DNA of 64,000 nucleotides from Mytilinidion resinicola (taxonomy: Eukaryota; Ascomycota; Dothideomycetes; Mytilinidiales; Mytilinidiaceae): contig NW_022985442.1 of assembly GCF_010093595.1 (NCBI RefSeq), positions 1 through 64,000 on the forward strand, read 5' to 3'. The position numbers and the translations under genes were made by a program. The notes beneath the pieces were generated by a model that was not told where the DNA came from, searched no databases, and saw nothing but the letters and a program-made list of their open reading frames with translations. Positions 38,832-50,114 of this stretch are shown here, in pieces; position 1 is the first letter of the stretch; every line of letters starts with the position of its first letter.

Positions 38832-39369
38832 TATAATAGGTTGTCTTTTCTATACCTTCTAAGTGTTTTACACTAAGGCAGGGTATAGGTAAGTTATTAT
38901 CGGGGTGTAATAGTCTTTAAAAGGTAAAGCAATAATTAATTAAGGTCTAAAACAGGGTTATTACTTCTAATAGGTAATATTAAAGTCTTAAGTTAAATAT
39001 AAGGTTCCTATCTATATAAAGGAGCGTCCCTTTATATAAAAGCTCTGTTCTAAGAAACCTCTTACTTATATAGCTCGCAGCTTTAAGCTTCTTAAGCTAC
39101 TCTTCTAGCTTGCAGCCTTAAGCCCCTTAAGCGCTCGCCTAGCTTACTTTCTTAAGCCTCTTAAGCTATTATATAACCCTATTCTTATAATATCTTATTT
39201 TTAAATTGTTCCTATCTACTAGCAGTTTATAGGGGAATCTAGGATCCCTATACGTTCTACACGTAACCCTTTTAGTCCCGTAACCTAGTTCTGCGTAATT
39301 AGTCTTATCTACTTACTTATCTCCGCAAGTGCCTCTGCGCTTAGGTTGTTCGTATTACGGGTTATAATA
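38832..39369 (-). repeat. 5' LTR of gypsy B
   Basis: A 538-bp copy, the partner of 31,669-32,196, which it matches over its whole length apart from transitions and small indels. It ends GGTTATAATA, with the terminal CA changed to TA. Confidence 0.9.
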
Positions 39370-40549
39370 ATAGAGTGGGCGAAGAAGTATAGTATAGTAT
39401 TTGCCCCGGATAAATATTACCTTATATACTTTATAAGGCGCCGTTTAAATATAGTAAATATAAAGGCTATAGTAAATATCTAGGGCTTTATAAAGGGCCT
39501 AATTATAGAGCTTTATATACTTAAAGTTTAGATAGATTCTAAACTTAAATAGGGCCCGTATATATATATTATAAAGGAAAAGGCTATAGTATAAATAGAA
39601 GCCCTTATATAGCTAATAGTATTAATATAGAGCGCAAGCTTCTAAAAAGTATAGTATATATACTTAGCAGTTATTAGGCCGGCCCTTATATATAGGTGCA
39701 CTACCTAGTTTCTAATACTAGGTATAAAGGAATAAATTAGTAAAGCAAAGATTAAATAACTTAAAACGGCCTAGAACTACTACCTTTATACTATTACAGG
39801 GGTGTATAAAATAATAGATATTAAAACGCTTAAATATAAAACCTCTTGCCCCCCTCTAAGGCTTAAGCTAGAGGAACTTACAGTGGCGTACACGGACTGC
39901 ACGCGTGCAGGCCAGGCTAGAGAGTATATTAAAACCACGTGCCGCACTATTAAAAATACTATTAGAAGATACTATAAGCCTAGGAAAACGCCTAAATATA
40001 AGCTAAGCCGGCGTAATATACTAAAAAGGCTTGCGGTTAAGGCTATAGCACTAGCCCTAAGGTATAAAAGGCAGTTAGATAACTTATATAAACTTTTAAG
40101 ATAAGAAGTAATATAGAAAGTATATAAGGAAAGGTAGAGGAATAAATAAAAGGCCTACAGGAAGAAATAAAGGGGCCCCCCTACGCCGGCCCTTAATATA
40201 AAATAGAATAAGAATTAGGCAACTAAACACTATAAGCTTACAAAAGCAGAGAGCTTAATTATCACGCTCCTACGAACAGAACATATAGGGCTTAACGCAT
40301 ACCTGCACCGCATAAGGGTGCCCAATCACCCTTCGCCCGCGTGCCCCTGCGGGCATATACCACAGTCTCCAAAGCACGTAGTAATGCACTGCGAACAACA
40401 CCGCAACGGCAGAGGCGATATGTTCTTTAAGGCCAGAATAAGAACGTATATGCAGCTGTACAAAGACCATAAGGGAAATAAGGCCGTTTCGCAATGGTTC
40501 CTGCACCAGACAGACCTCCTACCCTACCTCTCTATAGCTAGAGAGATGG
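39370..40549 (+). pseudogene. LINE relic, 3' part: end of reverse transcriptase and C-terminal finger
   Basis: The LINE path resumes directly after gypsy B (EWAKKYSIVFAPDKYYLIYF). An undamaged piece lies at 39,802-40,104, and a C-terminal segment at 40,258-40,549 reads TEHIGLNAYLHRIRVPNHPS followed by CPCGHIPQSPKHVVMHC, the Cys/His finger found near the end of Tad1-type fungal LINE polyproteins. The frame then enters the assembly gap. RIP damage falls away toward the 3' end. Confidence 0.8.
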
Positions 40550-40804
40550 NNNNNNNNNNNNNNNNNNNNNNNNNNNNNNNNNNNNNNNNNNNNNNNNNNN
40601 NNNNNNNNNNNNNNNNNNNNNNNNNNNNNNNNNNNNNNNNNNNNNNNNNNNNNNNNNNNNNNNNNNNNNNNNNNNNNNNNNNNNNNNNNNNNNNNNNNNN
40701 NNNNNNNNNNNNNNNNNNNNNNNNNNNNNNNNNNNNNNNNNNNNNNNNNNNNNNNNNNNNNNNNNNNNNNNNNNNNNNNNNNNNNNNNNNNNNNNNNNNN
40801 NNNN
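40550..40804. other. assembly gap, 255 N
   Basis: Unknown bases. The apparent ORFs across it are artefacts. The gap hides the junction between the LINE 3' end and the left flank of the piggyBac-like element. Confidence 0.99.
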
Positions 40805-40901
40805 ATGCTCACAGAGCTGCCACGCGTCCCCCACAGCCGCGCAGAAACAAAAGGAACGCAAGGCGTTATACACTGTAGAAAACAAGGTTTTCACCCGACC
40901 G

Positions 40902-40919
40902 CTATCCCTTCGCACGCTG
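40902..40919 (+). repeat. left terminal inverted repeat of the piggyBac-like element
   Basis: An 18-bp exact inverse of 43094-43111, followed at 40,925 by the shared subterminal CGTCCACA. Confidence 0.9.
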
Positions 40920-41055
40920 ATTTACGTCCACAGTTATCGATAAGGATTCGGCCAATCAGAGGCTCCGAATCTGGCCCCCGTGATGAGGACTACACCCAGC
41001 TAAGGTAATTCAAATACGTGTAGCAGCTATATACAAGCTAGTCTAGAGAGTTGAG

Positions 41056-42997
41056 CTAGGCCATGTGATCCTTCCATCCCGTGCAAATAGAAGTAGCTGA
41101 GCCCGGTGTTGTACAGAAAGGAATTGAACACACCGAGCAACCGTACCGAGTCCTACGACACCGATTTGGTCGCTTCCAGTCCTGGCTACACCTTAATTTC
41201 TTAGTAGTGTTGACCGATAAGTCCGCTAGAGGTTTCCTAGCCTCAATCAGCTTATTTGTAACCTTCCGACCGGCTTCAATGCAGGCACTGCAATTTTGAG
41301 GCTTCTTCCACAGCCTTACAAGCTTGTGTTCGGCCACCGGCCTCCAGATGACGTCGTTGGTGCCCTTCCTATCGTTCCTAGGACGCCGCTGTCGTCTTAC
41401 CTGCTGTGAGGCCTTACAAAGTTGGACGTAGAGGTCCTCGCGGAATTGTAGGTGGGTATCCTTCCTACCACCCCGGCCAGCCGGTAGCTGGTAGCTTGAT
41501 AGCTTGTAGCAGTTGGTGATGACGGTGTCTAGCAAGAAGCTGAACAGCGGCCGCCACGTTTTGCAATGAATCTTCTGGGTGTTGTAGTAGCTACGCAGCT
41601 GATCGGCAATATCAACGCCGCACATGTGCAAATTGTATTCGTCGATGTGCACGGGTATGTCCAGCCAAGCCCTGAACTCATTACCAAACACTAGCTTGGT
41701 CTGTGCAAAGCCTGTAGCCGTAGGGGTAGGCCTTTTTCGTAGTTTGCAGATATATGATTGACCTGTAGATGTATGACGTCAGCGGCTCTGCGTGCGGCTC
41801 TACAATACTAAACTTACCATTATGAACTGTCGACAGGAATAAAACAATCCTAGCATCCTTCCAGGCCATTTCCATCACCTGGTGACTCTTAGATAACTCT
41901 CCATAGAGCGTCCCCCATGGAATTTGGGGCTCATGGATTGTTCCAAGGTCTGCCAGCCGTGCACTAATGGCCTCGGCCGGCAGCTTCTCTTTGGCCTTTG
42001 TCCCCTTCTTCTTGTTATCTAACTCCTCGCGCCTTGTCTTTGTAAGCCGGAGAGTTCCTGCAGCTCCAACACCCTTAGCACGCAGTCGCTCGAATAATCT
42101 AATACTGCTAAAGAGGTTATCAAGCCAGACTACGTGCTGGCCCGGCGGATAGAGTCGCTTGTTTGAATTAGCGTCGCGTTGAAGGAGAAGATCAAGAACA
42201 ACAGCTTCAGTTGGTGTAAAGCCATCGCGAACAAAGGAATTATCAAGGTCAACGGGGCCTTTGTCGTTGCCCTTAGCGTGCCATAGCCAATCGAGAACGT
42301 AGCCTTGATTAGCTAGAACCCAGATTTTGAAACCCTCGGGCGTAGGCTTCGTTGGAATGTTCACAATCTCGCTCGCTCTGCCCATAAACCTCTCTATTGT
42401 TTCATCAATAGCCAGATGCGTGCCTGGCGCCCAGAACTGCCGGCAGCGTACTCGAATATGCTCAGAGAGCTCATCTACGCGGTCAAATGTTGTATAGAAG
42501 CCATCATCTGGCATAGAGCTGGCGCGAATGTAGCGATCAAGCTGCTGGAAACGGTTGCTGCCTATGTAGTTGCTTGGCCAGTTGGCCATGCCGGCTTCGG
42601 TCGCCCAGTAGGCCTCAACCGACGGCTGCACCACTACTCCCATATAAATAACGACTCCAAAATATGCGTACAACTCTCTCCTGTTTGTAGGCCTCCATGC
42701 GCGCTCTCGGCCAAGCGGTGCATCCTCTTTGGACGGCCGGTGATCCTTGGCGTACTCGTTCGTCCAGCGCACCATCTTCTCTACCATTTCATCGGTAAAG
42801 AATAGGCGGAATAAGGCCACAGGATCATGCTGATCAAGACCTGGAGGTATATTGGGGGTGCCGGGCGCGTCGTAGTTGTTGATTTGTAGTGGCTCGAATG
42901 CAGGCAGCGGCGTAGGCTTGGGGTAGGGAAGTTTGGGGTGTTTGTAAGGCTTCGGGTCCTTCTGCACGTAGTCGACATCATTAGATGTCCGTGGCAT
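41056..42997 (-). pseudogene. piggyBac-type transposase (DDE_Tnp_1_7), one frameshift
   Basis: PiggyBac transposases cut and paste DNA at TTAA sites with a D-D-D catalytic triad. The likely start is the ATG at 42997 (MPRTSNDVDY). The frame runs to 41,681 with the first Asp in HLAIDETIERFMGRASE and the second in HVVWLDNLFSSIRLF. It then shifts near 41,740-41,755, where RKRPTPTATGFAQTKLVFGN continues in another frame into 41,691-41,056. That part holds the third Asp in YNLHMCGVDIADQLRSYYN and a Cys-rich C-terminal finger (GCSVCSIPFC). The combined length of about 640 residues is normal. Apart from this indel all key residues are present, so the loss is recent, or it could be a short unrecognised intron or a base error. 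Confidence 0.85.
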
Positions 42998-43093
42998 TGT
43001 GGAGTATTTGATTGTGGATAACAACTAGCTATTTGGCTTGTTTACGTGCTGGCGCGTACGTTGGGGCACGGGCTTGGCGCCAAGTGTGGACGC

Positions 43094-43111
43094 CAGCGTG
43101 CGAAGGGATAG
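43094..43111 (-). repeat. right terminal inverted repeat of the piggyBac-like element
   Basis: An 18-bp exact inverse of 40902-40919, preceded by subterminal TGTGGACG. Confidence 0.9.
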
Positions 43112-43588
43112 AGCGAACGGTTTCCCCTTGTAAAGTGGTTCGAGGTAACTCCCCCTCAGGTTTAGGCGATCCTTCTCTTCGGGCTTAGCGTGTTTTCCTC
43201 TAAATCCATGCTTGTGTCGCTTGAAACCTTGGGGGCGGCGTAGCTCCTCAGGCTTCTACATCCGCCTAATGAAAGAACCAACCAACCGACCTTGGGGGCA
43301 TCACCAATGAGGTAGAGACTCGTTGAGCGGCAGCAGTTTTAAGTTTAACGGATAGAGGATCCGAAACAGTGCTACTTGGGCCTCGACGCCTGAGGCCGCT
43401 GATGTACAAGCTTCACACCGACCTCGACCACCTGCATGCACAGCCTCAGCCTCATGTCCTTGGCCCAAGGTCGCCCTGCCCGGCAGATGGGCCATTTTTC
43501 ACAATTTCTTGGTCTTCATCGCATCCAGTCATACCAGAACCGCCAGACCGCCTCCTCTTCGTTCTAAGGTTGCCAGACTCAAACAACG
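43112..43588. other. intergenic, upstream of the HET gene
   Basis: No credible ORF. It ends with a C-rich leader immediately before the HET-domain start codon, presumably the promoter and 5' untranslated region. Confidence 0.5.
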
Positions 43589-45556
43589 ATGACGACAACG
43601 ACGTCGAGAAAGAGACGAGCCTCCAAAATCCTCGAGCGGCAGCCGTTGTCCAGAAATCCCGATATCTCCACGAGTCCTGAAGGCCGAATACTGCGATACA
43701 AGTTCGAACCTCTCGTATACGCGAACGAGATCCGCCTCCTTCGAGTCACGAAATCATCCTCCCATGAAGGATGGGAATACAGCATTGAACACCATGTGTT
43801 GGAGACTGCCCCGTCTTTCGAGACTGTTTCATACGTCTGGGGTGATGGGAATCAACGACATACTCTTAGCATCGGGGTGACACCGGGTGATAGATCATAC
43901 GCAATATTCATCAATGAGAATTTGCAAGAGGCGATTCCTTGGCTTTCCTGGCATTGTCGCACTGGATATCTTTGGATAGACCAGATCTGTATTAATCAGA
44001 TCAGCATCAACGAGAGGAACCACCAAGTTAAGATTATGGGAAAGATTTACAGTCACGGTAAGCGGGTTCTAGTATGGCTGAAAGGCACTCCCATTAACTG
44101 CTACCTCGTCGAGCTCAACGAGATATGCGAAGTCTCGTACGAGAAGAGGGACTGTGTACACCTTATGCGAGAAATGTTGCTCAAAGCTTTAAAGAGACCA
44201 GATGCCATAGACGGCCGCAATGCTCTAATCCGCATTTTCCAAAACCAGTGGTTCACTCGAGCCTGGGTTTTCCAAGAGGCCGTTGCGTCTAAAAGAGCAG
44301 ATTTTGTGTCTGGGAAGCACACTCTCGGTTTCCTGTCGCTGTACCACATAGCACAGGCGGCTATCTCTGAGGAAAGCCCTTCCTCAATCCGCCATGCTCT
44401 GCAGCAGGAAAGGGGCTGTGACATCCTTCAAGATATGTATGGAATCAAATGTCCCAAAGCGGAACGGGCCATTCACTTGAGTAGTATGCAAGGAGGGAGC
44501 TTCTCTGACTTTCGCCGATTCCTCTCGATGGTTGCTTCAACCATGCATGCATCTGATATTCGGGATCTGATTTTCGCATTTTCCGGCACGAAAGCCTTAT
44601 CTCCATTTCCATTTGCTCCACCCCCTTTGTATTGCCAGCAACATCAGAGACAAATTACACTCACCGTAAACTACGCACTTCCATATCGCCAGGTTTTAAT
44701 CGATGTCGCAGCCTCGATGATTCGCGATTCGGAGACCTTGGACATCCTTGAGAACGTCTGTCCGCACTGGCCACAGCCTGGTAGCGATTTTCATGTCCCA
44801 TCTTGGGTCCCAGTATGGAACCATGCTCCAAAACAGCCTCCGCTACAATATTCAAGAAGATCAACAATCTTGCACGAATGGGCTGCAGACTGTCAACGAG
44901 GCGATGGTGACCCGAGGACACTCAATCATGTTTGGCTTGAGTCTGGCTCCACGCTAAAGCTTCGTGTGCGAGGTGCCTGTATCACAACTATCACTGAAGC
45001 TTCGAGCCCGCCTTTTAGCTATGTTTCCACGCAAAGGTTTTGCCCAGTGGACGAGCTTCGTCGATACATCAATCTTGACGCCAACTTTAATGCAATCGAC
45101 AAAAGACTCAGCGAAGGCCAAGCAACCCGTGAAGAACTACTCAATGTGATTATGGCAGGGCGGGCCGAAACCGAGGAACTTTCTAGGTTTGGTGTGGGAT
45201 ATGAACAGTCTGTGAATTCCCATGAGCTTCTCGAGGCGTACGATCGAATGGAAAACCCGAGTCACTACCTAATCTCACCCTACGAGCGCCGTCTGATCTC
45301 CACAATACAATTTTACACCTATCTCGCCAAAGGACGGAGGATTTTCCTCGCAGCGAATAACAAGCTAGGGTTGGCGTCTGACCCCATGCCGGGCGATCAA
45401 ATCTTTATCTTGCGTGGTTGCATTGCGCCAGTCATTCTTCGACATGTTTCGGGAAAGGAATATCGATTTGTAGAGCTCTGTTACCTACAGGACGCAATGT
45501 ATGGGAAGATGGTTACGTGGCAATGGGAAGATGCAGATGACATTCTTTTAGTTTAA
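43589..45556 (+). CDS. HET-domain protein (heterokaryon incompatibility type)
   Basis: An intact intronless frame of 655 residues. HET-domain proteins mediate self/non-self recognition and programmed cell death when unlike hyphae fuse. The HET domain occupies about residues 75-232, with its three conserved blocks: SFETVSYVWGD at 76-86, GYLWIDQICINQ at 126-137 (then NERNHQVKIMGKIYS), and QWFTRAWVFQEA at 220-231. The ~420-residue C-terminal part has no recognised domain, which is common in this family. The start ATG at 43589 is followed by a Thr/Arg-rich stretch. There are no membrane segments or signal peptide. Codon use is normal with no RIP. It is isolated, with no obvious partner gene beside it, so the allelic or interacting partner is unknown. 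Confidence 0.93.
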   Translation: MTTTTSRKRRASKILERQPLSRNPDISTSPEGRILRYKFEPLVYANEIRLLRVTKSSSHEGWEYSIEHHVLETAPSFETVSYVWGDGNQRHTLSIGVTPGDRSYAIFINENLQEAIPWLSWHCRTGYLWIDQICINQISINERNHQVKIMGKIYSHGKRVLVWLKGTPINCYLVELNEICEVSYEKRDCVHLMREMLLKALKRPDAIDGRNALIRIFQNQWFTRAWVFQEAVASKRADFVSGKHTLGFLSLYHIAQAAISEESPSSIRHALQQERGCDILQDMYGIKCPKAERAIHLSSMQGGSFSDFRRFLSMVASTMHASDIRDLIFAFSGTKALSPFPFAPPPLYCQQHQRQITLTVNYALPYRQVLIDVAASMIRDSETLDILENVCPHWPQPGSDFHVPSWVPVWNHAPKQPPLQYSRRSTILHEWAADCQRGDGDPRTLNHVWLESGSTLKLRVRGACITTITEASSPPFSYVSTQRFCPVDELRRYINLDANFNAIDKRLSEGQATREELLNVIMAGRAETEELSRFGVGYEQSVNSHELLEAYDRMENPSHYLISPYERRLISTIQFYTYLAKGRRIFLAANNKLGLASDPMPGDQIFILRGCIAPVILRHVSGKEYRFVELCYLQDAMYGKMVTWQWEDADDILLV

Positions 45557-46429
45557 AGCTCGATAGTCGGATTGATTGCGTAGATATTCCATCGCTGTTC
45601 TGCAATTCGTCTGGGGCAATCTACTATTTTTAAGGACAGCATTGGTCTCACCCGATTCTTAAACGATTTTTTTAGGCAGTCCAACACCACTGAAAATCAA
45701 TGTACTGAGAGATAGGAATTATCGTTTACGACACCATGGGAGAACCAAATGAAGTGCCTACGGATTTGCTGCATGCCGATGCGAAAGAAAATATTCTGAT
45801 TCAAAAAGCTAGGTTGCACTAAGAACTATAATGAACGGCAATGCTACTCTTATAGTTCCTTGATTACCTTACACACTTCCGATACTACTGAAGCCCACGT
45901 CCCTCCAACGATCTACTTCTACCACTTCGATCCTCGTGTCACGTGTTATTCCTTGGCGCAGCCACCTGCAAGTGAGTAGATAACTTAACCATCCAGGCTC
46001 TCCTCTCGAAGCCTCTAGGCGAGATCTTTAGGTCGAACGGGTCACGTTTATAATAGAAATCTGTAGGATTTATCTATATGCTCCTAGCTTAGCTTCCCAA
46101 ATTTACACACTAATGCGTTCACGGGATCTAGTAGGCGATATTCCCGCAGCCATTTCTCAGCCACCTAGCCATTATATGAGACCTAGCTGAACCTCGATGC
46201 ATCTGCAGCAGCAAGGTCAAACCTTGCTACCAGGGGGAGCCTTTGGCGCGCTTACGCGAGGTTGGGGCTTTGCTCTTGACATAGCGGGAAAAGGCCCCCA
46301 TAAAACGGCGTTACAAACGTCCATTTTCGGAGGGGTATTTACTAGAAACCTGCATTTATCTGTAAATAAAACCTAGATAGCACTGCCGCATGGACCCTAA
46401 CGGGAGCTAAATCGGCCTAATAGAACCTA

Positions 46430-46545
46430 ATAATAATAATAATAAGCAAGCAATCAAGACCTTAATTACTTGCTTGCTTAGTAAAATCAGAAGCTCTTGC
46501 TTTATTTGCTTGCTTGCTTATAAACCAAGTAAGCAAGCAATTAAT
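46430..46545. repeat. TAA microsatellite and AAGC/GCTT inverted repeats
   Basis: A short (TAA) run at about 46,430-46,445 is followed by AGCAAGCAA, then TTACTTGCTTGCTTAG, then TTTGCTTGCTTGCTTA, then CCAAGTAAGCAAGCAATT. The units pair in alternative hairpins within about 100 bp. Confidence 0.7.
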
Positions 46546-47103
46546 TGGGTATTGATTGATTATTAGCAAGTCTGACGACAACCAGAACAATGTATCTTGA
46601 GCCGCCGTCTTCGTCATCTACTGGATCCCCCTTACTTCCCTCTTCTTCACAGACGGCCAATCGACGTTTGCGCTATACGTTGTCGGTGGACATGTGCTGT
46701 ACCGCTTGTTACAGATCTCCAACGTTGTCGGCTTTCAGGCTGGATTAGAATCCAGTGAGCAGAGAAGGGCCCTTATGAGGTAACCATTGCTAGGTCTACG
46801 AAGACGCGCCATTCGTCATTATGTTCTTCGTGATATTGTAGAAGGTCTAGGATATGTAGGGCGTGGCAATGTGGTACGGAGACAGTCGAAGTGGCTCGGG
46901 GGAGCAGGCAACGCTGCTTGAGTGGCTCATCTTGCCCGTTGGAGGATATCGAAGGGTCGTGCTGCCGATGGAATGTTTGTACTCAGATTGAAATTGATGT
47001 GAACTCTGATTTCTATAGACGTCTAGCTAGTTGTATATATACTAGGGGAAGGAAGGGGGCCACCCCCAGGGTGGCGCGCTAGTAAGTTCAGATGAGCCCT
47101 GCA

Positions 47104-47164
47104 CAGCTGAGGCTTCAGCTCGGTTCTCTACAGCTGAGATTTCAGCTGGGTTCTCTACAGCTGA
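47104..47164. repeat. 27-bp tandem repeat, two copies plus part
   Basis: Units starting CAGCTGAG and ending GGTTCTCTA at 47104-47130 and 47131-47157, differing at three positions, with a third partial CAGCTGA at 47,158. Each unit contains an inner TTCAGCT that can pair with the outer CAGCTGA. Confidence 0.75.
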
Positions 47165-48647
47165 TGTTCGGAGAGTAGCTTTCTGGCATATGAGTTGTTG
47201 ATCCTAGGTTGTAGTGCTGCAACCTGAGTTTTGTCATCTTCTCGTGTAAAATTCACGGCGCTGGACCTGGACAGGTAGCTCCCGGTGCGGCGTCGCTCAC
47301 GAGTTGGAGGGAGTGGTTGACGCTGGAATCGCATTAGGGCCACCATTCGCTCCTGATGTTGTTAACAGTTGCCAGGAGATTTGCCGGACAGAACTACAAA
47401 AGCTATTGCTAGTGAAGGTTCCGAATTCGTTCTGCTCTCGCCGTGGTGGGAATTTAGATAGGTAGACATTGTGGTCAATCGAAGAGCGGATACTACGGAT
47501 GAGGTGGCTCGTCAGAATATGACCCGAGGCTCGATAATGCTGTCATCGCCAGGTCCAGTCTGCGCAAGACTGCCGCGAAGGCTTTAGGGGGTTCCTATCG
47601 GTGGTCGCTAGATCTACAGGCCGGAACGTGAGATTGCGGATGCGCATGAGAGCTTTCAAGAAAAGCGACAAAATTATCATCAGTCTCAAAGTTGGTTTGG
47701 AGTGCAGGTCATTTGTGCCGGCCTTACCGCGTTGGATACTGGGGAGGAGTGTGGTGAGGATGCAATAACGCACCTCGTGGGATTTGCAGAAATTGGCCTT
47801 GACAGCTGGAGCGAAATCTTTCTCATTTGAGTATTCTCATTACATAGATACGCGCACAACTACCGTGCTCACAGAGTTTTGAATATCAAGTGTTGGAAAA
47901 CAAAATACGCAACAGAAACACTGTCTTATACAAAACAGTCTCCAAACGAGTTGCAAGGTTTGACCTACCATATGTATATAAAGTCCATTTGACGTCTGGA
48001 AGAAGTTTTCAAAACGGACTGAGATGGAACTTCACAACACTTTGCGTGACTACTATTGGAAAAGACACGAGACTCTTATGGAGCTGAGATACGCGCAGAA
48101 GGAAGCACCCCTTCTCGTGATTAGGAGGCAGCCTGGGCTTTGGGAGGTGGCGGATCAAAAGTAAAGTCAACCTTTACCACTGCTTATGGTATTGGATCGT
48201 CTAGTAGGTCATCTATCGAGGAAGCAATAGTAAGAGAGAAGCTCCTAGAACTGGACTGGTGTAATCTAATCACCCTGAAAAGTACCTGACTTTAGTCACA
48301 CTCTCACAAGCTCTACGACATCTCGACGGATCCAAAGACATGCGGTCGCGACTTCGTGGAAGACCAGCCTCTTGACTGCTCCAGGTCAACCTTGATATCA
48401 ACCATTGGTCGTTGTTATCACTAAAAGTCACAGGAACACGGTCTCCAAATCATATTCAACGTCCAGCATCCGCCACTACATTTTCATTTCAGAGTCATCA
48501 ATCTATCCACGTTTACGCGGACTCATTAAATTTTACTGCGCCCAAGCAAGAACCCACATCAACGGTACAATCCCCTCATCGTCTCTGCATCCTCACCCCC
48601 TAACAAAATCACTATTACTCTATCCGGTCGGCATCAGCGTTAACGAG

Positions 48648-50114
48648 TCATGATGGAATAGAAGGCCAATCATGAGCCAGAAACTGCTCAACCTCGCCGT
48701 GGTACTTGTCCCAGAACTGATGATATCCCATCACAATAGGAAGCTAGTCCGGTGCGAAGGTGTCCGGAACAGCTTTGAACACTTTCCAGTTATCCTCCAT
48801 ACATTTCCACTTGTCTAGTAGCGTAGGGAGGTTCTTGCCTGTTCTCGGAATTTTCAGTATGTCCTGCATGTTTTGGACAGCTTTTTCGGTGTTTAGAAAA
48901 TGTATACTCTGGGCACTAGTCCAGGAAGTTTATTGTCCAACGCAACCATAGCGAGGGCAAGAGGATCTTTCTCCAGCTGTTGACAAGTAGTATCGAAGGA
49001 GCGAGAATGAATATGTCGCCGCATCAAGTCTTCCTTGTCCTCCTGGCCTGGGATCGTCTTCTCCTGGTCAGCACCATATCCTAACAGCAGGCTGATGACT
49101 GCAGCGAGCTGTTCCGGGCTCCGATAATAGTAACACGCGTACCCGTTCCCGAATAGAGTATCTAGAATTCGGTATTTCACCTCCCGCCAATCGGACCAGA
49201 CGAAATTCGGGTCAGCTCCGAGCTCCAACAGTTTTCGAATGAAATCGATCTCGGACTTGTTCTCTAAGGCTTTGGCAAGGGGGCTAGTGGGAACGCCATC
49301 CCAGATGTCGTGTCCGCGGATAACGGCGCCGGATTCGATCAGCATTGTGGCTATATTCAAATGCTTTCGCCATACAGCCATCATGAGTGGCCGGTACATG
49401 TTCCTAACGTTGCTGAAATTGCTTTCCCACCACATGTTTGGATCCGCCCCTGCATCTAGGAGCATGCGGATTAGTGGGATCTTATCAGACTCTTGGTTCC
49501 TCTCCTCCACTATCACCTGATGAAAGGACGTCGCACTGCAAAATTTGCCACATGCCAAAAGCTGTTTGATCAGCTTCTTTGTTTTCGAACCGTCATGACC
49601 CCTAATTCGGGACTGGAGCGTGCACGATATGACGCAGCGCAGGAATTCGGCTGGACCCATGTAATGGACCTGAACCATACCTGGATATTGTTTGCCATCA
49701 ATTTTCAATCGCTTTGGCGACGAACAAAGAACTGATTTCGAGAAATGCATCCCAGTTCTTCCAGTTTCTCCTGTTTCGTCTAAAATGTCCACCGTTGTAG
49801 AGGTCGCGCTATTCTAAGGAAAAGAATTCGAATGCGTTCCAGAGGCCCCGCGATGAAAGGATGCCGATAAGGTTGTGTTCGAAAAGGCATCATACGACTT
49901 CCATGTTGAACTTGAGGCAAGCCGGCCGGAGGTCATCTTTTGTTGCGCGCTTGAGCAGATCGCCTTCGAGTAAGTTCCAGTATCGCCAGTTTACATTAGA
50001 GAGCCTACTCAGCGACTGAGTGTCAAGGTATGATGCGACCTCAAGCACCAGCTCATTGGGAAAGACGTGGTTGAACGAGGGCTTGCTGACGAGAGGAAAT
50101 CGGTTAGAAGTCAT
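48648..50114 (-). pseudogene. F-box and ankyrin-repeat protein gene, broken
   Basis: F-box proteins recruit substrates to SCF ubiquitin ligases; fungal versions often carry ankyrin repeats. The minus strand starts at ATG 50114 (MTSNRFPLVSKPSFNHV) with an F-box reading FPNELVLEVASYLDTQSLSR and then NWRYWNLLEGDLLKRATKDD. A stop at 49,890 and another near 49,810 break the frame. From 49,792 a 300-codon frame carries ankyrin units (IPLIRMLLDAGADPN, ATMLIESGAVI, FIRKLLELGADPNF, VISLLLGYGADQ). A frameshift near 48,905 leads into a last coherent piece (FLNTEKAVQNMQDILKIPRT) that has one TAG and ends at 48,648. Introns could explain some breaks, but not all of them. A Fot1 element abuts the start. 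Confidence 0.78.

Larger units (their letters stand above)
31669..39369 (-). mobile_element. complete Ty3/gypsy LTR retrotransposon B, nested in a LINE
   Basis: A 7.7-kb element with LTRs at both ends and a perfect 5-bp target duplication ATAGA (31664-31668 and 39370-39374). It reads on the minus strand: the polypurine tract GAAGGGGGAGCGAG lies next to the left LTR, which is therefore the 3' LTR. Removing it rejoins the LINE reading path. It is RIP-damaged throughout. Confidence 0.93.
40902..43111 (-). mobile_element. piggyBac-like DNA transposon with 18-bp terminal inverted repeats
   Basis: The sequence CTATCCCTTCGCACGCTG at 40902-40919 recurs as its exact reverse complement at 43094-43111. 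A subterminal CGTCCACA follows on each side. The 2,210-bp interval contains only a piggyBac-type transposase on the minus strand. I see no clear TTAA duplication at either edge, so the exact ends are uncertain by a few bases. Composition is normal and RIP is essentially absent. Confidence 0.88.
45557..48647. other. 3-kb gene-free interval with short repeats
   Basis: No credible gene. Around 46,120-46,400 it includes TA-rich patches. Local features are a TAA run and TTGC-family inverted repeats at 46,430-46,545, and a 27-bp tandem repeat at 47,104-47,157. ORFs of 60-80 codons (46,891; 47,155; 47,543; 47,890; 48,405) overlap others or lack domain signatures. Confidence 0.5.

Noticed and set aside
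40318..40915. Long ORFs spanning the N block
   Set aside because: The gap is translated as X; there is no evidence of continuity.
46190..46260. tRNA-like hairpin (AGCAAGGT...ACCTTGCT)
   Set aside because: Only one short stem is present; no acceptor stem, anticodon arm or conserved A/B boxes could be laid out.
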